DNA of 64,000 bases, taken from the NCBI RefSeq assembly GCF_014905095.1, contig NZ_CP041165.1, positions 1,922,001 through 1,986,000 of the forward strand, given 5' to 3'. Position 1 is the first letter of the stretch; every line of letters starts with the position of its first letter. Below, piece after piece: positions 8,819 to 17,881 of the stretch. Origin of the DNA: Sulfurimonas marina. Its GTDB lineage: Bacteria > Campylobacterota > Campylobacteria > Campylobacterales > Sulfurimonadaceae. The notes under the pieces were generated by a model. That model had not been told where the DNA came from. It made no database searches and worked only from the letters and a program-made list of their open reading frames with translations. The position numbers were made by a program, and so were the translations under genes.

Positions 8819-9621
8819 TGAGACTAGTTCTAAATAAAATCTTTTTAGCACTCTCAATCCTCTCAGCATTGATCGGGCTTGCATTTTTAGCGTGGATTTT
8901 GACAACTCTTTTCTTAAAAGGTCTGAGTTCATTTCACTTTAGCCTCTTTCTAAACGACTTGGTTGAGGGAGGTCTAAGAAACCTTATCATTGGGCAGTTG
9001 ATACTTGCAGGCCTTGCTTCACTCATCGGTATCCCTATCGGGATGACGGCAGGTATTTACATCCAGGAGTACGGGCGTGGAAAATACGCTTCGTTTATCC
9101 GTGACCTAAGTGACATTATGATGTCTGCACCATCAATCGTAATCGGTGCTTTTGTGTACGCAGTAGTTGTTGTACCAACTGGTGGGACAAGCGGATATGC
9201 AGGTTCAATCGCTTTAGCAATTATGATGATACCTGTTGTTATCAATACAACAGACTCAATGCTCAGCCTGGTACCCCGTGAACTTCGTGAAGCGGGAATT
9301 GCACTTGGTGCTAGTAAATACAAAGTTATTATCGACATTGTAATAAAAGCGGCAAAAGTAGGTATCATGACAGGTATATTACTTGCATTCGCACGTATTA
9401 TCGGTGAGACAGCACCGCTGCTTTTCACATCGGAGACTTCAAACTACTTCACACTGAATCTAAGTGAGAGTTTTCCGTCTCTAACGGTAAGTATTTACGA
9501 CCTTGCAAATGAGCCTGAAGAGTCTAGCCGCGACCTTGCGTGGGCAGCTTCGTTTATACTGACGGTTTTAGTTTTAATCATTAACTTAAGTGGTAGATAT
9601 ATCACAAGAAACAAAAAATAA
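8818..9621 (+). CDS. pstA: Phosphate ABC transporter permease PstA
   Basis: The 267-residue permease has about six membrane helices and the ABC-permease loop [20 protein letters not shown] at about 159-178, followed by the conserved [11 protein letters not shown] segment typical of PstA. It pairs with PstC. The gene overlaps pstC by one base and is followed after 11 nt by pstB. Nothing odd is seen in length or motifs. Confidence 0.95.
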   Translation: MRLVLNKIFLALSILSALIGLAFLAWILTTLFLKGLSSFHFSLFLNDLVEGGLRNLIIGQLILAGLASLIGIPIGMTAGIYIQEYGRGKYASFIRDLSDIMMSAPSIVIGAFVYAVVVVPTGGTSGYAGSIALAIMMIPVVINTTDSMLSLVPRELREAGIALGASKYKVIIDIVIKAAKVGIMTGILLAFARIIGETAPLLFTSETSNYFTLNLSESFPSLTVSIYDLANEPEESSRDLAWAASFILTVLVLIINLSGRYITRNKK

Positions 9622-9632
9622 GGATACGTTCT

Positions 9633-10415
9633 ATGTCAATTATGAAAATTAAAAAGTTCTCTTTTACTTACCCTGGAGTTGATCATCCATCACTCAAAAA
9701 CATTAACCTTCCGATCGAGAAAAACAAGATTACTGCACTTATCGGACCGAGTGGTTGTGGAAAGTCTACACTGCTTCGTTCTATGAACAGAATTCACGAT
9801 CTTTATCCTGGAAACAGATATGACGGTAAAATTGAACTGCTTGATCTTGAAACAGGAAAGTACAACAATATCCTAGATATCAAAAAAGAGAACGAGTTCA
9901 TTAAACTTCGCCAACAAGTTGGAATGATTTTTCAAAAACCGACACCGTTTCCTATGAGTATCTTCGATAACGTAGCTTACGGATTAAAAATTGCAGGTAT
10001 TAAAAATAAAACTGAATTAGCAGATCGTGTGGAAGTAGCTCTTAAAGGCTCAGCACTCTGGAAAGAGGTAAGCGACAGACTTGATAAATCTGCGATGGGT
10101 CTCTCAGGAGGTCAGCAGCAACGTCTTTGTATTGCACGTGCGGTTGCCGTAAAACCTGAAGTACTGCTTTTTGACGAACCGACATCTGCACTTGATCCAA
10201 TCTCTACAGGCGCAATCGAAGAGCTGATCGTAGAGCTTAAAAACGAAGTAAGTATTGCGATCGTTACACACAACATGCAGCAAGCCAGCCGTATTAGTGA
10301 CTATACTGCATTTATGTATCTTGGTGATTTGATAGAATATGACAAAACAGAGACTATATTCTTAAACCCTGCGGAAAAACAAACTGAAGACTATATTACT
10401 GGTCGTTTTGGATAA
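9633..10415 (+). CDS. pstB: Phosphate ABC transporter ATPase PstB
   Basis: The 260-residue ATPase has Walker [10 protein letters not shown] (about 38-46), the PstB-typical [17 protein letters not shown] stretch after the Q-loop, signature LSGGQQQRL (about 152-160), Walker [13 protein letters not shown] and the H-loop His in IVTHNMQQA. It drives phosphate import through PstCA and, by family knowledge, also takes part in signalling to PhoR through PhoU. An AAGGA ribosome site lies before ATG 9633. Confidence 0.97.
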   Translation: MSIMKIKKFSFTYPGVDHPSLKNINLPIEKNKITALIGPSGCGKSTLLRSMNRIHDLYPGNRYDGKIELLDLETGKYNNILDIKKENEFIKLRQQVGMIFQKPTPFPMSIFDNVAYGLKIAGIKNKTELADRVEVALKGSALWKEVSDRLDKSAMGLSGGQQQRLCIARAVAVKPEVLLFDEPTSALDPISTGAIEELIVELKNEVSIAIVTHNMQQASRISDYTAFMYLGDLIEYDKTETIFLNPAEKQTEDYITGRFG

Positions 10416-10424
10416 GGAGAGAAA

Positions 10425-11090
10425 ATGTTACAAACTTTTAGAACAAGTGTAAGTGAAGTTCAAGAGAAACTCACAAATATTGGAAACGATCTTGTTAAAG
10501 CAAACGAGGTTATAGTTGATGCTATAATTACATGTGATGTAGATAAATTTAATGAGGCACGTTCTTACATTAAAAACATATCTTCAAAAATGAACGATAT
10601 CGATAACTCGATCATTAAAATCTTGGCACTTTACACACCTGAGGCAAGAGACTTAAGACAAGTTGTAGCTTACTTTAAAATCACAAATGAGCTTTCTCGC
10701 GCATGTGCAAACACAAGAAGCTTCATTAGAGGTTTTACCGATGTATGTGACGACTTAGGTGAGGAGACTATCAACGAGTATGCTATCCCTATGCAAAACT
10801 CTACAGTTAGAGCGGTAAAAATCGCCGTAAGTATGATCAACTGTGTTGATGCCGATGAACTAAGAGAAAGATATGAAGAGGTTCTTATAGAAGAGAACAA
10901 AACTGATGATCTCTACTCTATGATCGAGAAAAATCTCATTAAAAAAGCAGATATGCAAAGTGGTGAGTTTGAAAAATACCATAGAATGCTTAGAGCATTA
11001 AGAAAAAGTGAAAAAGTCGCAGGGCGTGCTATCTCTATGGCAAGCTTATTGCTTTATGCAAACCTAGGCGGCGAATTACAAGCTTCATAA
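10425..11090 (+). CDS. phoU: Phosphate signalling regulator PhoU
   Basis: This 221-residue all-helical protein carries two PhoU-like three-helix bundles (about 10-100 and 115-210) with acidic repeats such as ARDLRQVVAYFKITNELSR, which fits the family metal-binding pattern. PhoU damps the kinase activity of PhoR when the Pst transporter senses phosphate. It lies 9 nt after pstB and 14 nt before phoR, an order that supports this role. A good AAGGAGA ribosome site precedes ATG 10425. Confidence 0.9.
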   Translation: MLQTFRTSVSEVQEKLTNIGNDLVKANEVIVDAIITCDVDKFNEARSYIKNISSKMNDIDNSIIKILALYTPEARDLRQVVAYFKITNELSRACANTRSFIRGFTDVCDDLGEETINEYAIPMQNSTVRAVKIAVSMINCVDADELRERYEEVLIEENKTDDLYSMIEKNLIKKADMQSGEFEKYHRMLRALRKSEKVAGRAISMASLLLYANLGGELQAS

Positions 11091-11104
11091 ACTAAGGAGA
11101 AAGA

Positions 11105-12487
11105 GTGCTGAAATTTCATCAAATAGTACTTAGAAAATTTTTAGCACTCTTTTTTGCTCTCTTTTTTATCGTAGGTACGATTGTCTACTTTTGGGAGTAC
11201 GACTTTTATATCGAGGGCTCTAAAAAATCACTTCTGCAAGACATTGAACTTATAGCGCTTCAGATCGACAACGATACAAATCTCGATCTGCTTGCACAAA
11301 AAGTGAAACAACAACTTCATATCCGTACAACTATTATTGATGCAAATGGTGTAGTTATTGCCGAATCGCATAAAGATAAAACAAAGATGGAAAACCACCG
11401 TTACCGTGATGAAGTGCTTCAGGCGGATAAAAACAGTTACGGATACAAAAAAAGACACTCAGAAACACTAAAACTTGATCTCATCTATGTAGTAAAGAAA
11501 TACACTATCGAAGGGAAGATCTTATACATACGTTTAGCACTCGAACTTGAAGGGATTGAAGAGAAGATGTTCCAACTAGGCTTAAAAATTTTCTCGGTAC
11601 TCACACTCTTTTTTCTTGCTATATTTTTTATTACCTACAAAATCAATTCTCAGGTTGAAAAAGAGGTTAGCAACATCATCTCTTTTTTAAAGTCTCTGAC
11701 AAAAAAACAGAAGTCTACATTTATCAAGTCTGAGTATTCTCAAGAGTTTGCACTTATTACAAACCTACTGACCAAAGTAGCGCAAATCATTGTAAAACAA
11801 GAGAAGAAAAAGTCAAAATACACAAACAAGCTCAAAGAGCTTAACAAACAAAAAGATGATATCATCTCAGCAATATCGCATGAGTTTAAAAATCCGATCG
11901 CCATAGTAAACGGTTACTCGCAAACACTTCTTGAAGATCAAGATATCAATCCAAACATCAGACAAAAATTTTTAACAAAGATCCATAATAACGGTATAAA
12001 ACTAAGTGAACTGATCGACACCCTGCGCCTATCATTAAAACTTGATTCAAAACAGCAGTCATTGAAGGTAAGCACTTTCAATCTTTACGAGCTGGTAGAA
12101 GATTGTGCAGAAAACATTAAGATCAACTATTCAGGACGCGAAGTGCTTATTAACGGTGCTCGCGATATTGAGATCACGGCAGATAAAACAATGCTGAGTA
12201 TTGTCTTCTCCAATCTTATAGAAAACGGTATCAAATACTCAGAAGATGAAGTTATAATCAATTTCGACAAACAACATATTGAGTTCATCGATACAGGAAT
12301 CGGTATCAATGAAAAAGATCTTCAAAACATTACCGATAAATTTTATCGTGTCCATAAAAATACTTGGAACAACTCTTTGGGACTAGGTCTATTTTTAGTA
12401 GATACAATTATCAAACTCCATAACTTTAAACTGAAAATTAAAAGTAAAGAGAACGAAGGTTCAACTTTTAGTATCTACTTTTCGTAA
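11105..12487 (+). CDS. phoR: Phosphate-regulon sensor histidine kinase PhoR-like
   Basis: The 460-residue protein has membrane helices at about 11-30 and 158-178 enclosing a periplasmic domain of about 125 residues, which E. coli PhoR lacks. A linker follows, then a HisKA domain with phospho-acceptor H259 in AISHEFKNPI and a HATPase domain with N-box NLIENGIKYS, G1 DTGIGI and G2 GLGLGLF. All catalytic motifs are present. The start is GTG at 11105 after AAGGAGAAAG. Its place after phoU and the shared Pho boxes point to PhoB (4626) as partner. The periplasmic domain is not recognised; direct sensing there is possible. Confidence 0.85.
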   Translation: MLKFHQIVLRKFLALFFALFFIVGTIVYFWEYDFYIEGSKKSLLQDIELIALQIDNDTNLDLLAQKVKQQLHIRTTIIDANGVVIAESHKDKTKMENHRYRDEVLQADKNSYGYKKRHSETLKLDLIYVVKKYTIEGKILYIRLALELEGIEEKMFQLGLKIFSVLTLFFLAIFFITYKINSQVEKEVSNIISFLKSLTKKQKSTFIKSEYSQEFALITNLLTKVAQIIVKQEKKKSKYTNKLKELNKQKDDIISAISHEFKNPIAIVNGYSQTLLEDQDINPNIRQKFLTKIHNNGIKLSELIDTLRLSLKLDSKQQSLKVSTFNLYELVEDCAENIKINYSGREVLINGARDIEITADKTMLSIVFSNLIENGIKYSEDEVIINFDKQHIEFIDTGIGINEKDLQNITDKFYRVHKNTWNNSLGLGLFLVDTIIKLHNFKLKIKSKENEGSTFSIYFS

Positions 12488-12526
12488 TCTTTCCGTAATC
12501 CCCATGTAATCTAGCTAGTTTATTAT
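12483..12526 (+). promoter_or_regulatory. Pho box (three units) and -10 of the OlsF operon
   Basis: Units CGTAATC (12483), CGTAATC (12494) and TGTAATC (12505) are spaced exactly 11 bp apart. TATTAT at 12521..12526 starts 16 nt after the third unit begins. The first unit overlaps the phoR stop codon. It shows that the next three genes form a separate phosphate-controlled transcription unit. Confidence 0.8.
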
Positions 12527-12556
12527 TCTTCCTATACTTTATTTATAGGAAATAAA

Positions 12557-12787
12557 ATGAAAATGCGTGAGTTTAGCATCAAAACAGACAAACTCGAATA
12601 CTTAGGATACGCCCAAGAGGAACTTAGCCTCGGTGTTATTGAAGAGCATCTTTTTGAAGAGCTCGATGTTCCAGAGGAATATATTAAAAACTTAGAACTT
12701 ACAGATGACAAAATATACATCAGACTTATCGACAAAGTAAGATACTTCAACGAAGACTGGTATGTATCTATCCAGAGGATTGCCTAA
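12557..12787 (+). CDS. Small uncharacterised acidic protein, first gene of the OlsF operon
   Basis: This 76-residue, acidic, soluble protein has no signal peptide or membrane helix and I do not recognise its family. It is read as real because AGGA lies 7 nt before its ATG, it directly follows the three-unit Pho box, and its stop overlaps the OlsF start in TAATG. Translation is therefore likely coupled to OlsF. A role as partner or regulator of the lipid synthase is possible but unproven. Confidence 0.75.
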   Translation: MKMREFSIKTDKLEYLGYAQEELSLGVIEEHLFEELDVPEEYIKNLELTDDKIYIRLIDKVRYFNEDWYVSIQRIA

Positions 12788-14511
12788 TGTTAGACGTAGA
12801 GCAAACTATACTCAAAAAATACCCTAAACTCAAAAACTCAAAACTGCTTAAATCGGCTGTCACAAAATTTGCAGATTCACTTATCCACCAAGATGAGATC
12901 AATAAATTTATGAAAAAAAACACTCACCTTGGAAGTTACGAGTTTATCGATGAAGTTTTAGAATACTTTAACTTCAAATTTTTTGTTAACGATAACGAGA
13001 TAGAAAACATCCCTTCAAGTGGGAGAGTCGTAATCATTGCAAATCACCCTTTAGGAGCACTTGATGCGCTTTCACTTATCAAACTCGTCTCTAAAGTGCG
13101 TAAAGACATTAAAGTGATCGCAAACGATTTTCTAGAGATCTTTGAGAACATTAAACCGATCCTAATCAACATTGATGTCTTCACAGCCAAACAGAAAAAA
13201 GAATCTATTGCAAAAGTGTATGAAACGCTTGAAAATGAGGGCGTGATTATTATCTTCCCATCGGGCGAAGTAAGCCGTGCCACACCTACGGGAATCAAAG
13301 ACAAAAAATGGAAAAAAGGGTTTTTAAAATTTGCCCATAGATCTCACTCCCCTATTTTACCTATCTATATCGGCGGAAAAAACTCAAAAACTTTTTATTC
13401 CATCTCTACGCTCAACAAAAAACTCTCAACGGCTCTGCTGCCAAACGAGATGTTTAAACAAAAGAACAACACTATAGAGATGGTTATAGGGGAGTTAATC
13501 CCATCTGAAAACATCATGCCAAAAGGGATCGAGCAATCTCAACTTATCGATCTTTACAAAAAACACCTTTATGGTTTGAAATCTAAAAAACACTATTTTC
13601 AGACACAAAAAGCGATAGCCCATCCCGAAGATACAAAAGCGATAAAAAAAGAATTAAAAAATTCACAGCTTTTGGGAAAAACGAAGGACGGAAAGTTTAT
13701 CTATCTCTACTCAAGTGAAGATAAAAACTCCATTGTAATCAATGAAATCGGCCGCCTTCGAGAGATCTCTTTTAGAAAAGTTGGTGAAGGGATCAACAAA
13801 AAAAGAGATATAGACAAATACGACAGATACTACAAACATATTATCTTATGGGATGATGAAGATCTCGAAATAGTAGGTGCCTATAGAATTGCAGAGTGCT
13901 CAAATATTATACAAACACTCGGAGTTGATGCATTGTATACTTCTACACTTTTTAATTACAACGATAGTTTTTATCCTTACCTTGACGATGCAATAGAGTT
14001 GGGGAGAAGTTTTGTACAGCCTAAATATTGGGGAAGTCGTGCATTAGACTATCTTTGGTACGGAATCGGAGCATACCTTAAAAACAATCCGCAGATTCGT
14101 TATATGTATGGTCCCGTCACTTTAAGTGCCTCTTTACCGAAGATCGCAAAAGATATGATCCTCTATTTTTACGATAAAAACTTTGGAGATAAAGAGCATT
14201 TAGTAACATCGAAAATCCCTTACAATTTTAAAAGCGATAAAGATCTTACTAAAAAACTGAAATCTGAATTTTCCTCTGATGAGTATAAAGAAAATTTCAA
14301 AGCTTTAAAAAATTCACTTAGCAGTATAGGTGCAAGCGTACCTACACTTTATAAACAATACAGTGAATTGTGTGAAGATGGCGGAATAAGATTTTGTGCG
14401 TACAATATCGACCCGGATTTCTCAGATTGTATCGATAGTTTTATTGTTGTATCTATAGACAAAATAAAGAAAAAACAAAAGGAAAGATACTTTGCAACAC
14501 AAGAGTCCTGA
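12787..14511 (+). CDS. olsF: Bifunctional ornithine-lipid synthase, OlsF-like acyltransferase
   Basis: The 574-residue protein has two acyltransferase domains. The N-terminal one (about 60-265) is PlsC-like, with NHPLGALD as the catalytic His/Asp motif and IIIFPSGEVSRA as the substrate motif. The C-terminal one (about 290-540) is of the OlsB/GNAT type, with the family segment DDAIELGRSFVQPKYWGS. In OlsF proteins the C-terminal half N-acylates ornithine and the N-terminal half adds the second acyl chain, giving a phosphorus-free membrane lipid. Its Pho-box promoter fits the known use of ornithine lipids under phosphate limitation. A separate hemolysin-like or PlsC function is the alternative. 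It overlaps the next gene by 20 nt. Confidence 0.8.
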   Translation: MLDVEQTILKKYPKLKNSKLLKSAVTKFADSLIHQDEINKFMKKNTHLGSYEFIDEVLEYFNFKFFVNDNEIENIPSSGRVVIIANHPLGALDALSLIKLVSKVRKDIKVIANDFLEIFENIKPILINIDVFTAKQKKESIAKVYETLENEGVIIIFPSGEVSRATPTGIKDKKWKKGFLKFAHRSHSPILPIYIGGKNSKTFYSISTLNKKLSTALLPNEMFKQKNNTIEMVIGELIPSENIMPKGIEQSQLIDLYKKHLYGLKSKKHYFQTQKAIAHPEDTKAIKKELKNSQLLGKTKDGKFIYLYSSEDKNSIVINEIGRLREISFRKVGEGINKKRDIDKYDRYYKHIILWDDEDLEIVGAYRIAECSNIIQTLGVDALYTSTLFNYNDSFYPYLDDAIELGRSFVQPKYWGSRALDYLWYGIGAYLKNNPQIRYMYGPVTLSASLPKIAKDMILYFYDKNFGDKEHLVTSKIPYNFKSDKDLTKKLKSEFSSDEYKENFKALKNSLSSIGASVPTLYKQYSELCEDGGIRFCAYNIDPDFSDCIDSFIVVSIDKIKKKQKERYFATQES

Positions 14512-16249
14512 ATGCAATTTACCTGATGATTTAAAGAAAAAAATAGAATTATTAGACATAGCGTTTCAACCGATTGTCAATATACATACAGGAAAGATAT
14601 ACGCAGTTGAAGCACTACTGAGAAATTTTAGAGATATCGGATGTAAGTCGATTTTTGAAGTTTTCGATATGGTATATAAAGAAAATCTTCTTTATGGTTT
14701 TGACTTGGCTCTCAGACGAAAAGCACTCAAAAAGTTCAGTAAAATAAAAAACTTTGAAAACTTGAAACTTTTTTACAATCTTGACAACAGACTCTTTGAG
14801 ATGCATAACTTTGCACCTGGTAACACAAGCGAGATTTTAAAAGATCTCAATATAAAACAGGAGACTATCTGTTTTGAGATCTCTGAGAGACATGAGATAT
14901 CTGACAAATCAGGAATGGAAAGAACACTGCAGCATTATAAAAATGCAAACTTCTGTATAGCCATAGATGACTTTGGAGTTGGGTATGCAGGATATAAGCT
15001 TCTTTTTGATTCTACTCCGGATATTATAAAAATAGATAGATATTTTCTCCAAAATATCGACAAAGACACAAAGAAAAAGCAGATGGTAAAAAGCATTACC
15101 CATCTTGCTATTGAGCTCGGTATTAAAGTAATTGCAGAGGGTGTTGAAACAGCTGAAGAGTACCTTACCTGTAAAGAGATAGGGTGCAATTTCGTACAAG
15201 GTTATTTTGTCCAAAAACCGACAGTTGATGTGAATGAGATACAGAAAAAGTATCACCATGTTATTGACATAATTAAAGAGGATAAACGTAAACGCAAAGG
15301 GAATAATCTTTTAAAATATCTTGATAAAATAGAGCCGTTAAGGTCTAAATCTTCTATGCATAAAGTTGTTGATTATTTCAAAGAGAACAATAATACTCCT
15401 ATGGTACCGGTTATAAATAACAACAATGAACCGGTTGGTATATTTTACGAATCACAGATCAAAGATTATCTCTATTCACCCTATGGAATGTCCCTTTTAC
15501 TCAATGAAAACAAAGAGACCTCAAAACTCAAAAACTTCATTGCCAAATGCCCTTCAACAGATGTAAGAAGCGATATCTCAACGATCATTGAGCTCTACTC
15601 TAAAAACGGGGATACCAACGGAATTATTATCACACAAAATGCAAAATACCTTGGTTTTTTATCTGCAAGCGACATTATTAAACTGATGCATGAAGAAAAC
15701 CTGATTGCCGCTCGTGATCAAAATCCACTGACAAAAATGCCGGGAAACAGAATTGTCGAGAAAACAATTGCAACGATCTCATGCGATAAAAAGTATCTTT
15801 TTTGTTATTTCGATCTCGATAACTTCAAGGCATACAACGATAAATACGGCTTTAGAAACGGTGATCGCATTATCCAACTTTTTGCAGATATTTTACATAA
15901 ACATCTCCCTCAGGAATACTTTAAAGGTCACATCGGAGGAGATGATTTTTTTGTCTCATCCCAAGATGAAACGGATGGATACCAACAGATAAGAAACCTA
16001 ATTGAAGAGTTTGAAAATCAAGCAAAAACATTTTACTCGCAAGAGGATAGAGAGAGGGGATATATTATCGCTTCAGATAGAGACGGATTGCAAAAAAAAT
16101 TTGAATTATTAACCGTTAGTGCATCTCTTTTGTATGTAAATAATGTCGATACATCTCAATTTTCCAACCATATAAATAACATCTTATCAAAGCAAAAAAA
16201 GCTTGCAAAAAGTGATAAAACAAAAATTGTTGCAAGCTCTTTACTCTAG
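14492..16249 (+). CDS. EAL-CBS-GGDEF c-di-GMP turnover protein
   Basis: The 585-residue cytoplasmic protein has an EAL phosphodiesterase domain at about 15-255 with its key motifs intact: EALLR, FEISER, IDDFGVGY, IKIDRYF, IAEGVET and FVQGYF. A CBS pair follows at about 275-400, and a GGDEF domain at about 410-580 carries GGDDF instead of GG(D/E)EF. The EAL half is probably active, breaking down c-di-GMP; the GGDEF half may be weak or regulatory. CBS pairs usually bind adenine nucleotides. The start is TTG at 14492 inside the end of olsF, with AAAGG 8 nt before, so it is translated with the phosphate-controlled lipid gene. Confidence 0.85.
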   Translation: MQHKSPECNLPDDLKKKIELLDIAFQPIVNIHTGKIYAVEALLRNFRDIGCKSIFEVFDMVYKENLLYGFDLALRRKALKKFSKIKNFENLKLFYNLDNRLFEMHNFAPGNTSEILKDLNIKQETICFEISERHEISDKSGMERTLQHYKNANFCIAIDDFGVGYAGYKLLFDSTPDIIKIDRYFLQNIDKDTKKKQMVKSITHLAIELGIKVIAEGVETAEEYLTCKEIGCNFVQGYFVQKPTVDVNEIQKKYHHVIDIIKEDKRKRKGNNLLKYLDKIEPLRSKSSMHKVVDYFKENNNTPMVPVINNNNEPVGIFYESQIKDYLYSPYGMSLLLNENKETSKLKNFIAKCPSTDVRSDISTIIELYSKNGDTNGIIITQNAKYLGFLSASDIIKLMHEENLIAARDQNPLTKMPGNRIVEKTIATISCDKKYLFCYFDLDNFKAYNDKYGFRNGDRIIQLFADILHKHLPQEYFKGHIGGDDFFVSSQDETDGYQQIRNLIEEFENQAKTFYSQEDRERGYIIASDRDGLQKKFELLTVSASLLYVNNVDTSQFSNHINNILSKQKKLAKSDKTKIVASSLL

Positions 16250-16270
16250 GAAAATGAGCCTTTTAGACCA

Positions 16271-16327
16271 TATTGATTAAATTTTAATCAATAAAAAGTA
16301 GTACTCGAAAAAAAATTTCGATATACT
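16271..16327 (+). promoter_or_regulatory. Palindromic operator candidate and -10 upstream of glnA
   Basis: A 23-bp perfect palindrome (16271..16281 and 16283..16293 around one base) of TATTGATTAAA arms lies 28 bp before a TATACT -10 at 16322..16327. Its distance fits an activator or repressor site. It lacks a following T-run, so it is less likely a terminator of the preceding gene. Its arms contain TTGAT/ATCAA but with a 9-bp spacer, not the 4 bp of an FNR box. Confidence 0.5.
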
Positions 16328-16355
16328 AACAAAAGAAAAATTTAGGAGAGAATTT

Positions 16356-17786
16356 ATGGGAAAATTCGTTAACAGTGTAGAAGAATTTTTCACTTTTTGT
16401 GAAGAAAACGATGTTCAGTTTGTAGACTTCAGATTTACAGACATTAAAGGTGCATGGCACCATATTTCTTACCGCTATTCTGCAGTAAGTGCTGAATTAT
16501 TAGAAAACGGTCTTCCGTTTGACGGTTCATCAATTGAAGCTTGGCAGCCAATTAACAAGTCAGATATGCTTCTTAAAGTAGATGTACCAACTGCTTTCTT
16601 AGATCCGTTTACTGCTGATCCAACTATCATCGTATTTTGTGATGTTTACGACATCTACAAAGGACAATTATATGAAAAATGTCCACGTTCAATCGCTAAA
16701 AAAGCATTACAACACGCTGATGAGCTTGGTATTGCTGATGCTGCTTACTTCGGACCGGAAAATGAATTCTTCATTTTTGATGATGTTAAATTTGTTGACA
16801 ATATCAATGAAGCTGGTTACAAAATTGACACTGAAGAGGGTGAATGGAACTCAGGTACTGCTTATGAAGATATGTACAACACTGGTCACCGTCCAGGGAC
16901 TAAAGGTGGTTACTTCCCGGTAGCTCCAACTGACTCTATGGTAGATCTTCGTGCTGAAATGATGCAAGTTCTAGAGCAAGTTGGTTTAGAAGTTGTTCTT
17001 GGTCACCACGAAGTTGCTCAAGGTCAAGGTGAAATCGGTATTGTTTTCTCTGACATTATCGGTGCAGCTGACAACGTTCAAAAATATAAATACGTTGTAA
17101 AAATGATCGCTCACCTTAACGGTAAAACTGCTACATTCATGCCAAAACCATTATTTGGTGACAACGGTAACGGTATGCACGTTCACCAATCTCTATGGAA
17201 AGATGGTAAAAACTTATTCTACAAAGAGGGTGAGTACGGTAACCTTTCTGAAATGGCTTTACACTATGCTGGTGGTATCTTTAAACATGCTGCTGCAGTT
17301 GCTGCATTTACAAATGCTTCAACAAACTCATACAAAAGACTTTTACCAGGTTTCGAAGCGCCAAGTATCTTAACTTACTCTTCTCAAAACCGTTCAGCTG
17401 CTTGTCGTATCCCATACGGTGCAGGTGAAAAAGCTACTCGTATCGAGATGAGATTCCCGGATTCAACTGCTTGTCCATACCTTGCATTCGCTGCAATGAT
17501 GATGGCTGGTCTTGACGGTATCAAAAACAAAACTATCCCAACTGGTCCAATGGATATCGATTTATTCGAACTTTCTTTAGATGAAATTCGTGAAAAAGGT
17601 ATCGTTCAAATGCCACACACTTTACGTGAAGCACTTGAAGGTTTAATCGCTGATAACGATTTCTTAAAACCAGTATTTACTAAAGACTTTATTGACGCTT
17701 TCCAACACTACCAATTCGAGCGTCAAGTATGGCCAGATGAAGGTCGTCCAACAGCATACGAGTTCAAAACAACTTACCAGTGCTAG
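16356..17786 (+). CDS. glnA: Glutamine synthetase type I
   Basis: The 476-residue enzyme makes glutamine from glutamate, ammonia and ATP and is the main entry of nitrogen. The beta-grasp domain (about 15-100, with DIKGAWHH) is followed by the catalytic domain with the conserved loops [28 protein letters not shown] and [11 protein letters not shown]. The site that is an adenylylated Tyr in E. coli (context NLYDL) reads DLFEL here, with Phe at about residue 404, so control by GlnE-type adenylylation should be impossible. This matches reports on Helicobacter. A strong AGGAGAG ribosome site lies at 16344..16350, and a terminator follows directly. Confidence 0.97.
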   Translation: MGKFVNSVEEFFTFCEENDVQFVDFRFTDIKGAWHHISYRYSAVSAELLENGLPFDGSSIEAWQPINKSDMLLKVDVPTAFLDPFTADPTIIVFCDVYDIYKGQLYEKCPRSIAKKALQHADELGIADAAYFGPENEFFIFDDVKFVDNINEAGYKIDTEEGEWNSGTAYEDMYNTGHRPGTKGGYFPVAPTDSMVDLRAEMMQVLEQVGLEVVLGHHEVAQGQGEIGIVFSDIIGAADNVQKYKYVVKMIAHLNGKTATFMPKPLFGDNGNGMHVHQSLWKDGKNLFYKEGEYGNLSEMALHYAGGIFKHAAAVAAFTNASTNSYKRLLPGFEAPSILTYSSQNRSAACRIPYGAGEKATRIEMRFPDSTACPYLAFAAMMMAGLDGIKNKTIPTGPMDIDLFELSLDEIREKGIVQMPHTLREALEGLIADNDFLKPVFTKDFIDAFQHYQFERQVWPDEGRPTAYEFKTTYQC

Positions 17787-17793
17787 TTCTTTA

Positions 17794-17826
17794 AAATTTA
17801 CACCTCTTGGGTGTAAATTTACCCTC
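17794..17826 (+). terminator. Rho-independent terminator of glnA
   Basis: An 11-bp perfect stem (17794..17804 with 17810..17820) with loop TCTTG starts 7 nt after the stop codon and is followed by a pyrimidine-rich stretch. The stem is AT-rich at its base with three consecutive G/C-containing pairs near the loop. Confidence 0.8.
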
Positions 17827-17881
17827 TTCTTTTTCTCTTTTTTACTTTTAATTTCAAATAAAATTTGGTTATAATTTATGT

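Noticed and set aside
16271-16293. FNR/CRP-type box before glnA
   Set aside because: TTGAT and ATCAA are 9 bp apart rather than 4, so it does not fit the known site; kept only as an unassigned palindrome.
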